Positions 10,132-19,080 of a stretch of DNA of 60,472 nt are shown one piece after another; position 1 is the first letter of the stretch; each line of letters starts with the position of its first letter. The position numbers were made by a program, and so were the translations under genes. The notes under the pieces are model-generated. The model ran no database searches. It saw only the letters and a program-made list of their open reading frames with translations, and was not told where the DNA came from. The DNA lies in the NCBI RefSeq assembly GCF_024509055.1, contig NZ_JANINM010000071.1:1-60472 (forward strand), in the 5' to 3' direction. The DNA is from Mesorhizobium sp. (GTDB lineage: Bacteria; Pseudomonadota; Alphaproteobacteria; Rhizobiales; Rhizobiaceae).

Positions 10132-10524
10132 TCACGCGGTCGGCGGTGCGCGGGCCTGGTTGGTGTGCGAACGCGCGACGGCCACCAGGACCGGCGCCTT
10201 GCCGGCTTCGGCAGGCAACGCATGGCCAATAGCGAGCAATTCGGATGTCGGCGCAAGGGAGCCTGGATTGCCGCTGGTGAGCTTTGTGGGCAGCGGCCGT
10301 CCGGAGCGAACTTCAACCGCCTGTGTCTTGCCTGACGTCCGCAGCAGAGCGATCGTGTCGCCCTGCCGGTGCGCGCTGACGCCGGCGCCGCCCGAGATCG
10401 ATGCTGTCGAGGCGGAAACGTCCGCCTGGGCGAAGCTCAGCAACGCGAGCATCAGCAGCGCCATCAGGCCCGCGCATGCGGTCCTGACTGGCAGCAACAT
10501 CGATGTTCCGCGTTCCGGCGCCAT
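10132..10524 (-). CDS. Hypothetical exported protein
   Basis: The 130-residue frame begins at an ATG preceded by GGAGAA 10 bases upstream. It has a signal-peptide-like N-terminus (CAGLMALLMLALLSFAQA) and a mature part with no recognisable domain. A shorter start exists at 10500. The region is free of competing frames of better quality, but the evidence is only the signal peptide, the ribosome site and the length. It is divergent from map. Confidence 0.45.
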   Translation of the reverse strand: MAPERGTSMLLPVRTACAGLMALLMLALLSFAQADVSASTASISGGAGVSAHRQGDTIALLRTSGKTQAVEVRSGRPLPTKLTSGNPGSLAPTSELLAIGHALPAEAGKAPVLVAVARSHTNQARAPPTA

Positions 10525-10700
10525 CAAAGGCAAGTTCTCCTGATACCAGGACCCGCCTAACCCATCGAATGACCAAAGGAAAGGCGTGGTATGGTCCTTC
10601 GCCGGCACTTCTTCCTTGAACCTTGCGGCTTCCGGTGCCAAATCTGGAGAAATCTTCGCATCGGCTCGAATATGGAGCCAGCACCCGGCAAACGGAAAAA

Positions 10701-11528
10701 ATGGTTACCTATCTCGACGCCTCTACGGCCCCTCTAAGAAACACCGGCCAAATTCGCCTCTACGGCGAGGAAGGCTTTGCCGGCATGCGCAAGGCATGTG
10801 ACCTGACCGCGCGCTGCCTCGATGAGCTTGTGCCGATGGTCAAGCCCGGCGTGACAACCGAGACCATCGACCGCTTCGTCTTCGAATTCGGCATGGACCA
10901 CGGCGCGCTGCCTGCGACGCTCAACTATCGCGGCTACACGAAGTCCTCCTGCACCTCGATCAACCACGTCGTTTGCCATGGCATCCCCGACAACAAGCCG
11001 CTCAAGGACGGCGACATCGTCAACATCGACGTCACCTATATCCTCGATGGCTGGCATGGCGATTCCTCGCGCATGTATCCGGTGGGCACGATCAAGCGCG
11101 CCGCCGAGCGCCTGCTCGAGGTGACCTACGAGTGCCTGATGCGCGGCATTGCGGCTATCAAGCCCGGCGCCCGCACTGGCGCCATCGGTGCTGCCATCCA
11201 GACTTACGCCGAGGCCGAGCGCTGCTCGGTGGTGCGCGACTTCTGCGGCCACGGCGTCGGCCAGCTTTTCCATGACGCGCCCAACATCCTGCATTACGGC
11301 ACCGTCAACGAAGGCGTCGAGATGCGGCCAGGCATGATCTTCACCGTCGAGCCGATGATCAATCTCGGCCGCCCACATGTGAAGGTGCTGTCGGATGGCT
11401 GGACGGCGGTGACGCGCGACCGCTCGCTGTCGGCGCAGTACGAGCACACGATCGGAGTCACAGATACCGGTTGCGAGATCTTCACGCTGTCGCCGAAGAA
11501 GCTCGACCGGCCCGGCCTCCCAGCTTAG
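10701..11528 (+). CDS. map: Methionine aminopeptidase, type I
   Basis: This enzyme removes the initiator Met from nascent proteins in the cytosol. The 275-residue chain shows the five metal ligands of the family: Asp in GDIVNIDVTY, Asp in DGWHGDSSRMY, His in GHGVGQLFHDAP, Glu in FTVEPMIN and Glu in QYEHTIGV. The substrate His lies in NHVVCHGIP. The start MVTYLDAS was chosen as the family-like beginning; the frame is open 78 bases further upstream. The gene is complete. Its last 160 bases are repeated, in decayed form, at 13866-14032 (see the split map/radC finding). Confidence 0.95.
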   Translation: MVTYLDASTAPLRNTGQIRLYGEEGFAGMRKACDLTARCLDELVPMVKPGVTTETIDRFVFEFGMDHGALPATLNYRGYTKSSCTSINHVVCHGIPDNKPLKDGDIVNIDVTYILDGWHGDSSRMYPVGTIKRAAERLLEVTYECLMRGIAAIKPGARTGAIGAAIQTYAEAERCSVVRDFCGHGVGQLFHDAPNILHYGTVNEGVEMRPGMIFTVEPMINLGRPHVKVLSDGWTAVTRDRSLSAQYEHTIGVTDTGCEIFTLSPKKLDRPGLPA

Positions 11529-11875
11529 GCATCAGCCAAAGCCTGGAGAGGGGTGAGCAGGCCAGGGCGAAAGTCGAGGACGAACGGGCATTCTTCCCCA
11601 AAGCCTGGATCGAACCACCGCGCAAGTCGCAGAAAAGACCAAGGCGGCCGAGAAGCCGCATTACCACGGCCACCATGATCGCGCGCGAGCGCTTCGTCGC
11701 CGGCGTGCCGGACGCCCTGCCCGACTACGAATGGTTGTAACTTCTGCTCTTTCGTCTCATCCCGCGCGTCGACGCCAGGCCCATTGCCAAGGCGTTGATC
11801 GCCCGCTTCGGTCGCGGCCGAGGTGCTCGACGCGCCGCCATCCCCAAGGTGAAGGGCAACCTACCGGCGACCTTG
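11366..11875 (+). repeat. Left arm of a diverged direct repeat (map end plus radC start)
   Basis: This stretch covers the last part of intact map, the map-radC spacer and the first third of radC. It aligns throughout with 13865-14398 but with many substitutions and several short indels. The two arms flank a segment of about 2 kb. In this arm map is intact and radC is dead; in the right arm the reverse holds. Confidence 0.85.
11564..11875 (+). pseudogene. Decayed 5' part of radC
   Basis: The sequence matches the first 110 or so codons of the intact radC at 14067. The start codon has become AGG (11564-11566 against ATG). Frame is lost by small deletions near 11630-11690, and the codon aligned with GAG in the LLELL region reads TAA (11738-11740). 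Similarity ends near 11875, so the rest of the gene, including the JAB/MPN catalytic domain, is absent. It cannot make RadC. Confidence 0.85.
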
Positions 11876-11924
11876 GAAGACGGCCTCCTCGAAGAGCAAC
11901 AGATCACGCCCGAAGTCCAATTAC

Positions 11925-12323
11925 TCACAATGCTGAGTTCGTTGCGCGCAATCGATCAACGACTTCGGAGAGGACGTACCAAACAAAATTGGGAGTCGTC
12001 TCGATCATGAAGCGGAACTGCCTGCGGGTTAGCAAGGCAATCTCGCACGCCTCGACAGCCTTCGCCGTCGCCGAGCGTTGCTTGTTGTCGATGATCGACA
12101 CAATGCCCAATGGCCGGCCCTCGCCGACCTCTTCGATGAGCTTGCCGTGGCTGGTCACCTCGACCTTTCCGCTCAGAACTATGTAGGCGTAGGAGGGTTC
12201 GTCACCCTCTCGAAAGACCGCATCACCGGCGGCATAGTTGATGACGGTTCCCAAGCCGCGAGCCAATTGGCGAAAGTCGATGGGTTCTGCGGCTAGCTTT
12301 GAAGTCGAGGCAAGGTCGTTCAT
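11925..12323 (-). CDS. Stand-alone cyclic-nucleotide-binding-domain protein (Crp-like, no HTH)
   Basis: The 132-residue product is a single cNMP-binding beta-roll: INYAAGDAVFREGDEPSYAYIVLSGKVEV, then a glycine-containing phosphate-cassette region (GEGRPLGIVSIIDNKQRSATA) and the C-helix (VWYVLSEVVDRLRATN). The canonical cassette RxxL/A is only roughly kept, so real cyclic-nucleotide binding is uncertain. No DNA-binding helix-turn-helix follows, so it is not a classic Crp/Fnr regulator. An AAGGTG ribosome site precedes the ATG. It lies in the segment inserted between the map and radC duplications. Confidence 0.8.
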   Translation of the reverse strand: MNDLASTSKLAAEPIDFRQLARGLGTVINYAAGDAVFREGDEPSYAYIVLSGKVEVTSHGKLIEEVGEGRPLGIVSIIDNKQRSATAKAVEACEIALLTRRQFRFMIETTPNFVWYVLSEVVDRLRATNSAL

Positions 12324-12577
12324 TGAAGCACCTTTTCCTAGTGGAAGTCCTTCGGCACGGACTACTCCTCAATCGCCTCACTCAGCGCTCGGCATCTTTC
12401 GGCGCAGCCTTTTTGCTCACACCGGGCGTCTGCGTTGCGGCGCCGCCTGACTGAGCGCGACAGGCTCAGCCTGCCACGACGCTAAGCCGGCTTTCTATGC
12501 GGAAAGCGAAAGAACAAGACAGATCGCGCAAACATCGCGAAAGCGGCGAAGCGCCCCAGGCCTGCGTGGCGCCCCGA

Positions 12578-13681
12578 TCACCGGCCGTGTCGTCGATGTC
12601 CTGAACCACGACGCAAGGCGTCGCGGGGGGCCTCGCCGAATGCCGCCTTGTAGTCGTGCGCGAAGCGGCCGGGATTGGTGAAGCCGAACCGAAGGGCAAG
12701 GTCGGTGACAGTGCCTGCGATGTTACCGGACCGGAGGGCGTCGCGCACCGCCTCGAGGCGAGCGAGGCGGATCGCTGCCAGCGGCGTCGCCTCACGGAAC
12801 CGCCGGAAGCCAAGTTGCAGGCTGCGCACGCTGCACCCGGCCGCCTCCGCGACCTCGTGCAGAGCGATAGGCTCTTCGACATGGGCGCGGATATATGCCT
12901 CCGCCCGCCGTATGATTCCCGGGATGGCGGGTCTGCCCGACCGTGCCAGATGATCCGAATAGTTGTGCGGGACCGCGCGCAGGAGCGTGTAGACCAGGAG
13001 GTCGGTGAAGGAACGGCTGGCAAGTTCGCTGCCCGCAAAGGGTGTCTGGCCGCCAAGCTCTTCCACCATGAGTCCCAAAAGGCGCCTCAAGCTCTGCGCC
13101 GGCACTGCACTCCAGTCGAAGACCGGCTCAAAGGCGAGGTCTTTCGTCACAGGCCCGCCGAGCATCGCCGCCAATCGCTGGTTCAGGCTCGTCGCTGGGA
13201 TCCAAACCGCAAGCCGCTCGTGGCTCCCGGTCGCGGACAGCGTCGTTGCGGGCTCTCCGCGGTACATCAGGCCCATGCTATTGCCGATTCCAAGCGCGGT
13301 CCGAGCGCCCGGCGCGCCGCCGAATTCCAGGGCACCCCTGCTCACGGCGGTGAGGCAGTAGTCGGGTATGCCGGATCCGGTGACCGTCAGCGTCGCCGCA
13401 AGTCGATCCGCAATGTAGGCGACGTCCAGTTCGCCGACCCCGCTCGCGCCCCGGACCGAGAACAATTTCGGGGTCCGGTCGCCTCCGGTCCCTTCCTGTA
13501 TTCTATAGCGCAACAGCTTGAAATGAGGCTTGAGGAAGTACGGCTGCAGCCGCGGCCAATACACGCCGCCTTCCAGTTCCTGCAGATCGCGGATGCGGGC
13601 GAGCCGAAACCCTTCCGGTTCCTCGCCAGACGCCAATGGCGATGTAGGATTGTTTGGATCGGTCCCAGCCTGCATTGCCAC
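12578..13681 (-). CDS. AraC-family transcriptional regulator
   Basis: This 367-residue protein has an N-terminal cupin-like sensing domain of the AraC-binding-2 type up to about residue 220. Its C-terminal AraC/XylS helix-turn-helix pair (about 255-360) includes [21 protein letters not shown] and [20 protein letters not shown], the standard second-helix signature. The effector and targets are unknown, and no obvious catabolic or transport operon adjoins it. It is transcribed towards the cNMP-domain gene within the inserted segment; the 254 bases between the two show no gene. Confidence 0.87.
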   Translation of the reverse strand: MAMQAGTDPNNPTSPLASGEEPEGFRLARIRDLQELEGGVYWPRLQPYFLKPHFKLLRYRIQEGTGGDRTPKLFSVRGASGVGELDVAYIADRLAATLTVTGSGIPDYCLTAVSRGALEFGGAPGARTALGIGNSMGLMYRGEPATTLSATGSHERLAVWIPATSLNQRLAAMLGGPVTKDLAFEPVFDWSAVPAQSLRRLLGLMVEELGGQTPFAGSELASRSFTDLLVYTLLRAVPHNYSDHLARSGRPAIPGIIRRAEAYIRAHVEEPIALHEVAEAAGCSVRSLQLGFRRFREATPLAAIRLARLEAVRDALRSGNIAGTVTDLALRFGFTNPGRFAHDYKAAFGEAPRDALRRGSGHRRHGR

Positions 13682-13864
13682 CGACTCGGTTCGAGCGCTG
13701 ATCTGTTACTGGCGACGGGTGGTCCCGATGTCAGCGAACTGCGGTGCGGCATTATATTGCAGAGCGATTCGCATTGCCATTGGCGAGGCAAGCATTTGCT
13801 CCTCGGCCGTTGGTAGAAGGCGACGAGGGGAGGATACGCCGACAACGCCGTCCCACCACGATAC

Positions 13865-14398
13865 GTCGCCGATCCCGCATGTGAGGGTACTGTGGGACGG
13901 TTGGACGGCGGTGACGCGCGACCGCTCGCTCTCGGCCCAGCATGAGCACGCGATCGGTGTGTCACCGACACGGGCTGCGAGATCTTCACCCTGTCGCCGA
14001 AAAAGCTCGACCGGCCCGGCCTGCCAGCTTAGGCTTGGGCCAAAGCCTGGAGGGGGTGAGCAGGCCATGGGGAAAGTCGAGGACGAACGGGCATTCTTTT
14101 CCGAAGCCTGGATCGAACCACCGCGGGAGTCGCAGAAAAAGGCCGACGCGGCTGAGAAACCGCATTACCACGGCCATCGTGACCGGCTGCGCGGGCGCTT
14201 CATCGCCGGCGGACCGGATGCCCTGCCCGACTACGAGTTGCTGGAGCTTCTGCTCTTTCGCCTGATCCCGCGCGTCGACACCAAGCCGATCGCCAAGGCG
14301 CTGATCGCCCGCTTCGGCTCGCTGGCCGAAGTACTCGGCGCGCCGCCATCCCTGCTCGAAGAGGTGAAGGGAATCGGCCCGACGGTCGCGACCGACCT
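13865..14398 (+). repeat. Right arm of the diverged direct repeat (map end plus radC start)
   Basis: This arm is homologous to 11366-11875. Similarity begins close to 13866 (CCCGCATGTGAGGGTACTG against CCCACATGTGAAGGTGCTG) and continues through the map stop, the spacer with its ribosome site, and the first radC codons. Confidence 0.85.
13866..14032 (+). pseudogene. Decayed 3' end of map
   Basis: The sequence corresponds to the last 53 or so codons of map, up to the same stop codon (TAG 14030-14032). Two extra bases near 13962 shift the frame compared with the intact copy (ATCGGTGTGTCACC against ATCGGAGTCACA). No start and no catalytic core are present. It is the reciprocal partner of the dead radC start on the left. 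Confidence 0.85.
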
Positions 14399-14828
14399 CA
14401 AGGTCGTTGCCGCCACCGCGCAGCGCATGGCGCGCGGCGAAGTGCGCGGCCGCGAAGTTCTGTCCAACTGGACGCAGCTCCTCGACTATTGCCGCTCGGC
14501 CATGGCCTTCGAGAACCGCGAGCAGTTCCGCATCCTGTTCCTCGACAAGAAGAACGGGCTGATCGCCGACGAGGTGCAGCAGACCGGCACGGTCGACCAC
14601 ACGCCAGTCTATCCACGCGAGGTGGTGAAGCGGGCGCTCGAGCTCTCAGCCAGCGCCGTCATCCTGGTGCACAACCATCCGTCCGGCGATCCGACGCCGT
14701 CGCGCGCCGACATAGAGATGACCAAGCAGATCATCGATACCGCGAAACCGCTCGGCATCGCGGTGCACGACCACATCATCATCGGCCGCAAGGGCAACGC
14801 CTCGATGAAGGGGCTGCTGCTGATCTAG
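14067..14828 (+). CDS. radC: RadC family protein (JAB/MPN metalloprotease-like domain)
   Basis: The 253-residue protein has the RadC layout: an N-terminal UPF0758 helix-hairpin-helix-like region ([19 protein letters not shown] ... [13 protein letters not shown]) and a C-terminal JAB1/MPN domain with the metal site [14 protein letters not shown]. RadC is widespread, but its role in DNA repair is doubtful. The ATG at 14067 is set by AGGGGGT about 9 bases upstream and by alignment with the dead copy, which keeps the same ribosome site. The frame is open upstream, but that region is the map remnant. Confidence 0.93.
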   Translation: MGKVEDERAFFSEAWIEPPRESQKKADAAEKPHYHGHRDRLRGRFIAGGPDALPDYELLELLLFRLIPRVDTKPIAKALIARFGSLAEVLGAPPSLLEEVKGIGPTVATDLKVVAATAQRMARGEVRGREVLSNWTQLLDYCRSAMAFENREQFRILFLDKKNGLIADEVQQTGTVDHTPVYPREVVKRALELSASAVILVHNHPSGDPTPSRADIEMTKQIIDTAKPLGIAVHDHIIIGRKGNASMKGLLLI

Positions 14829-14909
14829 CAGTCCAGGAAAGCAAGCAGCGGCTCCCTGGAGTTGCATGGGGCGGGTATCTGGCCGCTGTCAGAAACAGGA
14901 AGATCTAAA

Positions 14910-15524
14910 ATGCCTCAATACGGCAATGAACCCTGGCCGTTCGAAAAGGAACGCGCCGCCCTCCTCGTCATCGACATGCAAAGCGACTTCGTCGACGAAG
15001 GTGCGATCATGGAGGTGGCAATGGCGCGCCATCGCATACCGGCGATGCGGCAGGTGATCGACGTCTGTCGTGCCGCGGGCGTTCCGGTGATCTACACGCA
15101 GCACATGCTCAGTGACTGTTTCGACATCTCGCCGCTCGAAACCGCATACCAACCGAAACTGAAAACCAATGGCATGCGGGAAGGCAGCACCGGCACCCAG
15201 ATCGTCGCCGAGCTGGCGCCCTTGCCTGGCGAAGTCGTCATCAAGAAGCACCGCTACGACGCGTTTCACAACACACAGCTCGAAACGGTTCTGCGCAACA
15301 TCCGCGGCGCCGGCCAGGTCGACACCGTCATCGTCATCGGCACCGTCACCAGCATCTGCTGCGAATCCACCGCGCGCAGCGCCTTCATGCGCGATTACAA
15401 GGTTGCCTTCATCAGCGACGCCAATGGCGGGATAGACGAGGCGTCGCACAATGCGACGCTGAGCATCATCGGCAAGGTATTCGGGCGGGTGATGACAACT
15501 GCCGAACTGGCCGGCTTCCTCTAG
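14910..15524 (+). CDS. Isochorismatase-family cysteine hydrolase
   Basis: This 204-residue enzyme carries the isochorismatase-like triad: Asp in LLVIDMQSDFVD, Lys in VVIKKHRYDAF and the nucleophile Cys in TVTSICCESTAR, where the second Cys aligns with the catalytic one. Relatives hydrolyse C-N bonds in biuret, ureidoacrylate or nicotinamide-like substrates; this one cannot be assigned further. AGGAAG sits 8 bases before the ATG and fixes the start. It follows radC by 81 bases on the same strand. Confidence 0.9.
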   Translation: MPQYGNEPWPFEKERAALLVIDMQSDFVDEGAIMEVAMARHRIPAMRQVIDVCRAAGVPVIYTQHMLSDCFDISPLETAYQPKLKTNGMREGSTGTQIVAELAPLPGEVVIKKHRYDAFHNTQLETVLRNIRGAGQVDTVIVIGTVTSICCESTARSAFMRDYKVAFISDANGGIDEASHNATLSIIGKVFGRVMTTAELAGFL

Positions 15525-15528
15525 CCGA

Positions 15529-16035
15529 TCAAGGCGGATCGGTCTTGCAGTTCGCGGCGATCTGCCCGACCGCTTCGGCGAGCCCGGCGAGTTCGAAATC
15601 GGCCTCGCCGCGCCCGGACAACAGGCCGAAGCGCCAGGAAAGGAGCAGCCGGTTTGCCGAAACCAACCGTTTGATGCCGTCGCTTCCTTCCCTGACCAGC
15701 GTTCGGCCGCGCGGCCCGACCGACCAGCTTTCATTGAACTTGCTGCCGCCGTCGACAGCGACCGACATGGTGATCTTCTGGCTGGCCGAGACAGCATCGC
15801 TGAGCTGCAGCCATTCGCTCCAACGCGGCTCGCCTTCCGGCCGACAGGCCAATGTCAGCACGGGGCTGTAGCCCAGCGCCCCGCCGCCTGTGAGCAGCTT
15901 GTTGGTGGCGTAGAGCGATGCCGTGACCTGGCCATCGCCGCCGACATCGACGCGCCAGTTGCCGAGGTCCGGCCCGGCATGGGCAGCGCCGGTCGCGGCC
16001 AACATGAGCGCCGCGGCTGCAACCACGTCCCTCAT
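15529..16035 (-). CDS. Hypothetical exported protein
   Basis: The roughly 168-residue product has a strong signal peptide (VVAAAALMLAATGAAHA). The mature domain contains VYATN-like, LACRPEGEPRWSEWL and VDGG...SWSVG segments and a conserved-looking WRFGLLSGRGEADFELAG end with two Cys. The layout recalls VasI-type periplasmic proteins, but this is only resemblance. A longer start at 16074 exists. It converges with the isochorismatase gene, with four bases between the stop codons. Confidence 0.65.
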   Translation of the reverse strand: MRDVVAAAALMLAATGAAHAGPDLGNWRVDVGGDGQVTASLYATNKLLTGGGALGYSPVLTLACRPEGEPRWSEWLQLSDAVSASQKITMSVAVDGGSKFNESWSVGPRGRTLVREGSDGIKRLVSANRLLLSWRFGLLSGRGEADFELAGLAEAVGQIAANCKTDPP

Positions 16036-16185
16036 CTCGAATGCCAGCCTCACCGACGCCTCCGAACGACCCATGCGAAATGCGATACCGCGCAGATAAT
16101 GATCAACGTTCGGTATCGCCAGCGGCCAGCCATCAACACAAGTTGAGTGTGTTGCTCGGCCGCCACAATGAAGGCAGTGGCAACG

Positions 16186-16211
16186 AAAAAGGCCGCCTCG
16201 CGGCGGCCTTT
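16186..16211 (-). terminator. Rho-independent terminator after tig
   Basis: AAAGGCCGCC (16188-16197) pairs with GGCGGCCTTT (16202-16211) over a 4-base loop. On the minus strand it is followed by a T run, 22 bases after the trigger factor stop. Confidence 0.85.
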
Positions 16212-16232
16212 CGAAATCAAACTGGTGAACCG

Positions 16233-17747
16233 TTATTCGGCGTCCTTGGCGGCCTTCTTCTTCGGCGCGGCCTTCTTCTTGGGCTCTTCCGCCTCGTCGG
16301 CGGCCTCGCCCGTCTTGGCTTCGCCCGTCTTAGCTTCGCTTGCCTTGGCCTCGGCCTTCTTTGATGCAGCCTTCTTCGCCGGCTTCGCCTTGGTCGCGGT
16401 TTCCGCTTCCTCGTCGTCAGCCATCAGCTCTTCCTTGCTGACCTTGACGTCATCGACGGAAATCTGGCCGAGCAGGTGGTCGACCACCTTCTCCTCGAAC
16501 ATCGGCGCGCGCAGCGAGTTGATCGCTTCAGGATTGCTGCGATAGAATTCGAAGGCCTCCTGCTGCTGGTTTGCCGGGAACCGGCGCACCTGCTCGAACA
16601 GGCCGCGCTGCAATTCCTCGTCCGAAACGGTCACGCCGGCCTTCTCGCCGATCTCGGCAAGCACCAGGCCGAGACGAACGCGGCGCTCGGCAAGGCGCAT
16701 ATACTCGGCGCGCGCCTCTTCCTCGGTCGTCTCTTCGTCGGCGAACGTATGACCGGCCGCTTCGAGGTCGCGGTTGACCTGAGCCCAGATGTTGTTGAAC
16801 TCGGCTTCGACAAGCTTGGACGGCGCCTCGAACGAATAGGCGGCGTCGAGCTGGTCGAGCAGCTGGCGCTTCACCTTCTGGCGGGTCATCGAACCGAACT
16901 GGCTCTCGATCTGGCTGCGCACGATCTCGCGCAGGCGTTCCAGCGACTCCAGGCCGAGGTTCTTTGCGGTCTCGTCATTGACTTCGAGCTCGCCCGGCTT
17001 CGCCACTTCCTTGACGGTGACGTCGAAGGTGGCTTCCTTGCCGGCCAGATGCGCCGCCTGGTAATTTTCTGGGAAGGTGACGGTAACCTGCTTCTCGTCG
17101 CCGGCCTTGGTGCCGATCAGCTGGTCCTCGAAGCCCGGGATGAATTCCTTGGAGCCGAGCACCAGCGGCTGGTCGGTGCCGGCGCCGCCGGCGAAAGCCT
17201 CGCCGTCGATCTTGCCGACATAGTCGATGCTCACGCGGTCGCCTTCCGCGGCCTTGCCGTCCTTCGGCTCGTAGCTGCGCGCCGATTCGGCGACGCGCTT
17301 CACCTGGTCGTCGATTTCCGACTCCGGCACGTCATAGACCTGACGCCTCACCTTGATATCCGAGAAATCCTTGATCTCGATTGCCGGGATCACCTCGTAG
17401 TTGAGGCGGAACTCGAAATCCGCGCCGCCGGCCAGGATCTTCTCGGCCTCTTTCTCGTCCTCGGTCATGATCACTTCAGGCTGCATGGCGGCCTTCTCGC
17501 CGCGGCCGGAGATGATCGAACGGGTCGAGTCGTTCAGGATCTCGTTGACGACCTCAGCCATGAACGACTTGCCGTACATCTTGCGCAGGTGCTGCACCGG
17601 GACCTTGCCGGGACGGAAGCCGTTGATCCGCACCTTGTCGCGGGCATCGTTCAGCCGCGCCATCAGCCTGGCTTCCATGTCACCGGCCGGCACGGTGATC
17701 TTGATCTCGCGCTTGAGACCGGAGTTGAGCGTTTCGGTGACCTGCAT
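16233..17747 (-). CDS. tig: Trigger factor (ribosome-associated chaperone, peptidyl-prolyl isomerase)
   Basis: This 504-residue chaperone binds nascent chains at the ribosome exit. The N-terminal ribosome-binding domain contains the signature GFRPGKVP. The FKBP-type isomerase domain starts near residue 155 ([21 protein letters not shown]) and is followed by the helical arm domain to about residue 445. Beyond it there is an extra low-complexity tail of some 55 residues rich in Lys, Ala and Glu, which is not part of the core fold. The ATG at 17747 gives the normal [15 protein letters not shown] start. A terminator lies downstream. Confidence 0.95.
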   Translation of the reverse strand: MQVTETLNSGLKREIKITVPAGDMEARLMARLNDARDKVRINGFRPGKVPVQHLRKMYGKSFMAEVVNEILNDSTRSIISGRGEKAAMQPEVIMTEDEKEAEKILAGGADFEFRLNYEVIPAIEIKDFSDIKVRRQVYDVPESEIDDQVKRVAESARSYEPKDGKAAEGDRVSIDYVGKIDGEAFAGGAGTDQPLVLGSKEFIPGFEDQLIGTKAGDEKQVTVTFPENYQAAHLAGKEATFDVTVKEVAKPGELEVNDETAKNLGLESLERLREIVRSQIESQFGSMTRQKVKRQLLDQLDAAYSFEAPSKLVEAEFNNIWAQVNRDLEAAGHTFADEETTEEEARAEYMRLAERRVRLGLVLAEIGEKAGVTVSDEELQRGLFEQVRRFPANQQQEAFEFYRSNPEAINSLRAPMFEEKVVDHLLGQISVDDVKVSKEELMADDEEAETATKAKPAKKAASKKAEAKASEAKTGEAKTGEAADEAEEPKKKAAPKKKAAKDAE

Positions 17748-18091
17748 TCTAGAACCTTTGTTTTCACCAATGAGGCTGCCCAAACGGTTTTTAGCCGCTT
17801 ACAGCCTGCCGGTATAATCTTGCCGGAAATGGCTTTTGGTACGGAACCTGGTGATTTGACCGCCTGGCGGTTCAAACTCCCAAGAACTGCGCTTTCCAAA
17901 ATGTGAAGAAGTCTTTGTTTTTCCTACTTCTTCTCACATCTTGCAGAAGCAGATCGTCGCGTCCCGTCACATTCGACACGCCTTTTGTCACAGGCTAGGC
18001 TAATTTTCAACCATCTTCGCAATGGCTGAACAAGCGTCATTTGAGCCGTGACATTGACAGAATGATGGCTACATGGGATTGCCGGAGAAAT
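17748..18091. other. Intergenic region upstream of tig and tRNA-Leu
   Basis: No gene is seen in these 344 bases. They hold the divergent promoter region and one imperfect hairpin: ATGTGAAGAAGT (17901-17912) against ACTTCTTCTCACAT (17926-17939), a stem with a 2-base bulge. A TTGACA at 18054-18059 could be a -35 box for the tRNA, but the -10 is weak. Confidence 0.5.
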
Positions 18092-18176
18092 GCGGATGTG
18101 GCGGAATTGGTAGACGCCCTGGATTTAGGTTCCAGTGCCGAAAGGCGTGGGGGTTCGAGTCCCTTCATCCGCACCA
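18092..18176 (+). tRNA. tRNA-Leu (anticodon TAG)
   Basis: A complete class II tRNA of 85 bases with encoded CCA. Acceptor GCGGATG pairs with CATCCGC. The anticodon stem CTGGA/TCCAG encloses loop TTTAGGT with TAG at 18126-18128, and the variable arm is long. It reads CUA leucine codons. Confidence 0.97.
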
Positions 18177-18216
18177 ACCTACGCCCTGACGAGCTTCGGG
18201 TAGCGGGCCACCATCG

Positions 18217-18498
18217 GTGACACCAGCTTTCACAATTCCCGACGAATATAGGCAAGCTCACAAACGCTGCTCCAATCATCGACAGGAAGTGGAGGGCAGC
18301 ATGGTTTGCGGTTGCTTCTTTTGCCTTTCCATCTTTCCTCCATCTGAGATCCGAGAATGGGTCGACGAAGATGACAACGAGGTCGGAATGACGGCAATCT
18401 GCCCCAAATGCGGCATCGATTCCGTTCTTGGAGACCGATCAGGCTACCCGATGACCGACGACTTCCTGACAAGTATGAAGAAGCTTTGGTTCTGGTAA
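18217..18498 (+). CDS. Small putative zinc-ribbon cytoplasmic protein
   Basis: The 93-residue protein has two Cys pairs, CGCFFC and CPKC, placed as a zinc ribbon, around an acidic IREWVDEDD segment and a conserved-looking DSVLGDRSGYPMTDDFL stretch. I recognise this as a widespread uncharacterised bacterial protein without a known role. Start is GTG at 18217; it lies 40 bases downstream of tRNA-Leu on the same strand. The GC content is a little lower than that of its neighbours. No integrase accompanies it, so island origin is not supported. Confidence 0.72.
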   Translation: MTPAFTIPDEYRQAHKRCSNHRQEVEGSMVCGCFFCLSIFPPSEIREWVDEDDNEVGMTAICPKCGIDSVLGDRSGYPMTDDFLTSMKKLWFW

Positions 18499-19080
18499 TT
18501 AATAAAGCGGTTCCCCGAACAGCGTCTTGTCGCCATCCATGAGCGCCTTGATCTGCGCCGTGCCATTGGCCGAGAGCGCGAGCTTCATGCCGAACGGCCG
18601 CACGCGCATGTCGTTCTGGATCGCCAACCCCTCGCCTTCCGGCAGATAGAAGCGCTCTATGCCGTATTCCGGCGTGATCGTTGCTTCCGGTTCGCGCAGA
18701 CCCCATCCCGGTGCGACGTGACCCATAATGTCCGCCTCGTCCGGGCCGGCCGGCGCCGGCGCCTTGTCGAACCAAGCCGTCGTCGGCTGCCAATAGCCGT
18801 CGGCCCCCTTCTTCAGCCGGACCACGATCGACGTGTCGTCGCTGGTCTCCTTGCCTCGCGGAATGTTCGCGATCAGCTTCACCGGGATGCGCGAGATGTC
18901 GTAGCCGAGCGAGATGTAGTCGCCGCGCAAAAGATCGCGCGGGTCGACGGGCTCGATCTTCAGGAGCACTTCCTTGCCATTGCGCAGGATCGCCGCGCGC
19001 CCGGCGATGATCCAGCCGAGGAAGCCGATCTGGACAAGGGCCAGCAGCAGCGCCGAGATGATCAGTCTTTTCCCGGTCAT
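18499..19080 (-). CDS. GDYXXLXY domain membrane-anchored protein
   Basis: The 193-residue protein has one N-terminal membrane segment (LIISALLLALVQIGFLGWII) and the family-naming motif GDYISLGY at about residues 53-60, after KIEPVDPRDLLR. It is commonly the partner of DUF2157 proteins. Here its ATG overlaps the stop of the DUF2157 gene by four bases, showing translational coupling. The function is unknown, probably in the envelope. Confidence 0.88.
   Translation of the reverse strand: MTGKRLIISALLLALVQIGFLGWIIAGRAAILRNGKEVLLKIEPVDPRDLLRGDYISLGYDISRIPVKLIANIPRGKETSDDTSIVVRLKKGADGYWQPTTAWFDKAPAPAGPDEADIMGHVAPGWGLREPEATITPEYGIERFYLPEGEGLAIQNDMRVRPFGMKLALSANGTAQIKALMDGDKTLFGEPLY

Noticed and set aside
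13530..14066. Long N-terminal extension of radC
   Set aside because: It runs through the map remnant and the AraC promoter region; the ATG at 14067 has a good ribosome site and matches the family length.
16476..17906. 476-codon open frame opposite trigger factor
   Set aside because: Antisense shadow; Leu/His/Asp-rich without recognisable domains.
18054..18085. Promoter for tRNA-Leu (TTGACA at 18054)
   Set aside because: The -35 is good but no convincing -10 lies at 16-18 bases, so it is not listed as a promoter.
18092..18498. Genomic island at tRNA-Leu
   Set aside because: No integrase, no repeat of the tRNA 3' end and only one small gene of doubtful composition nearby.
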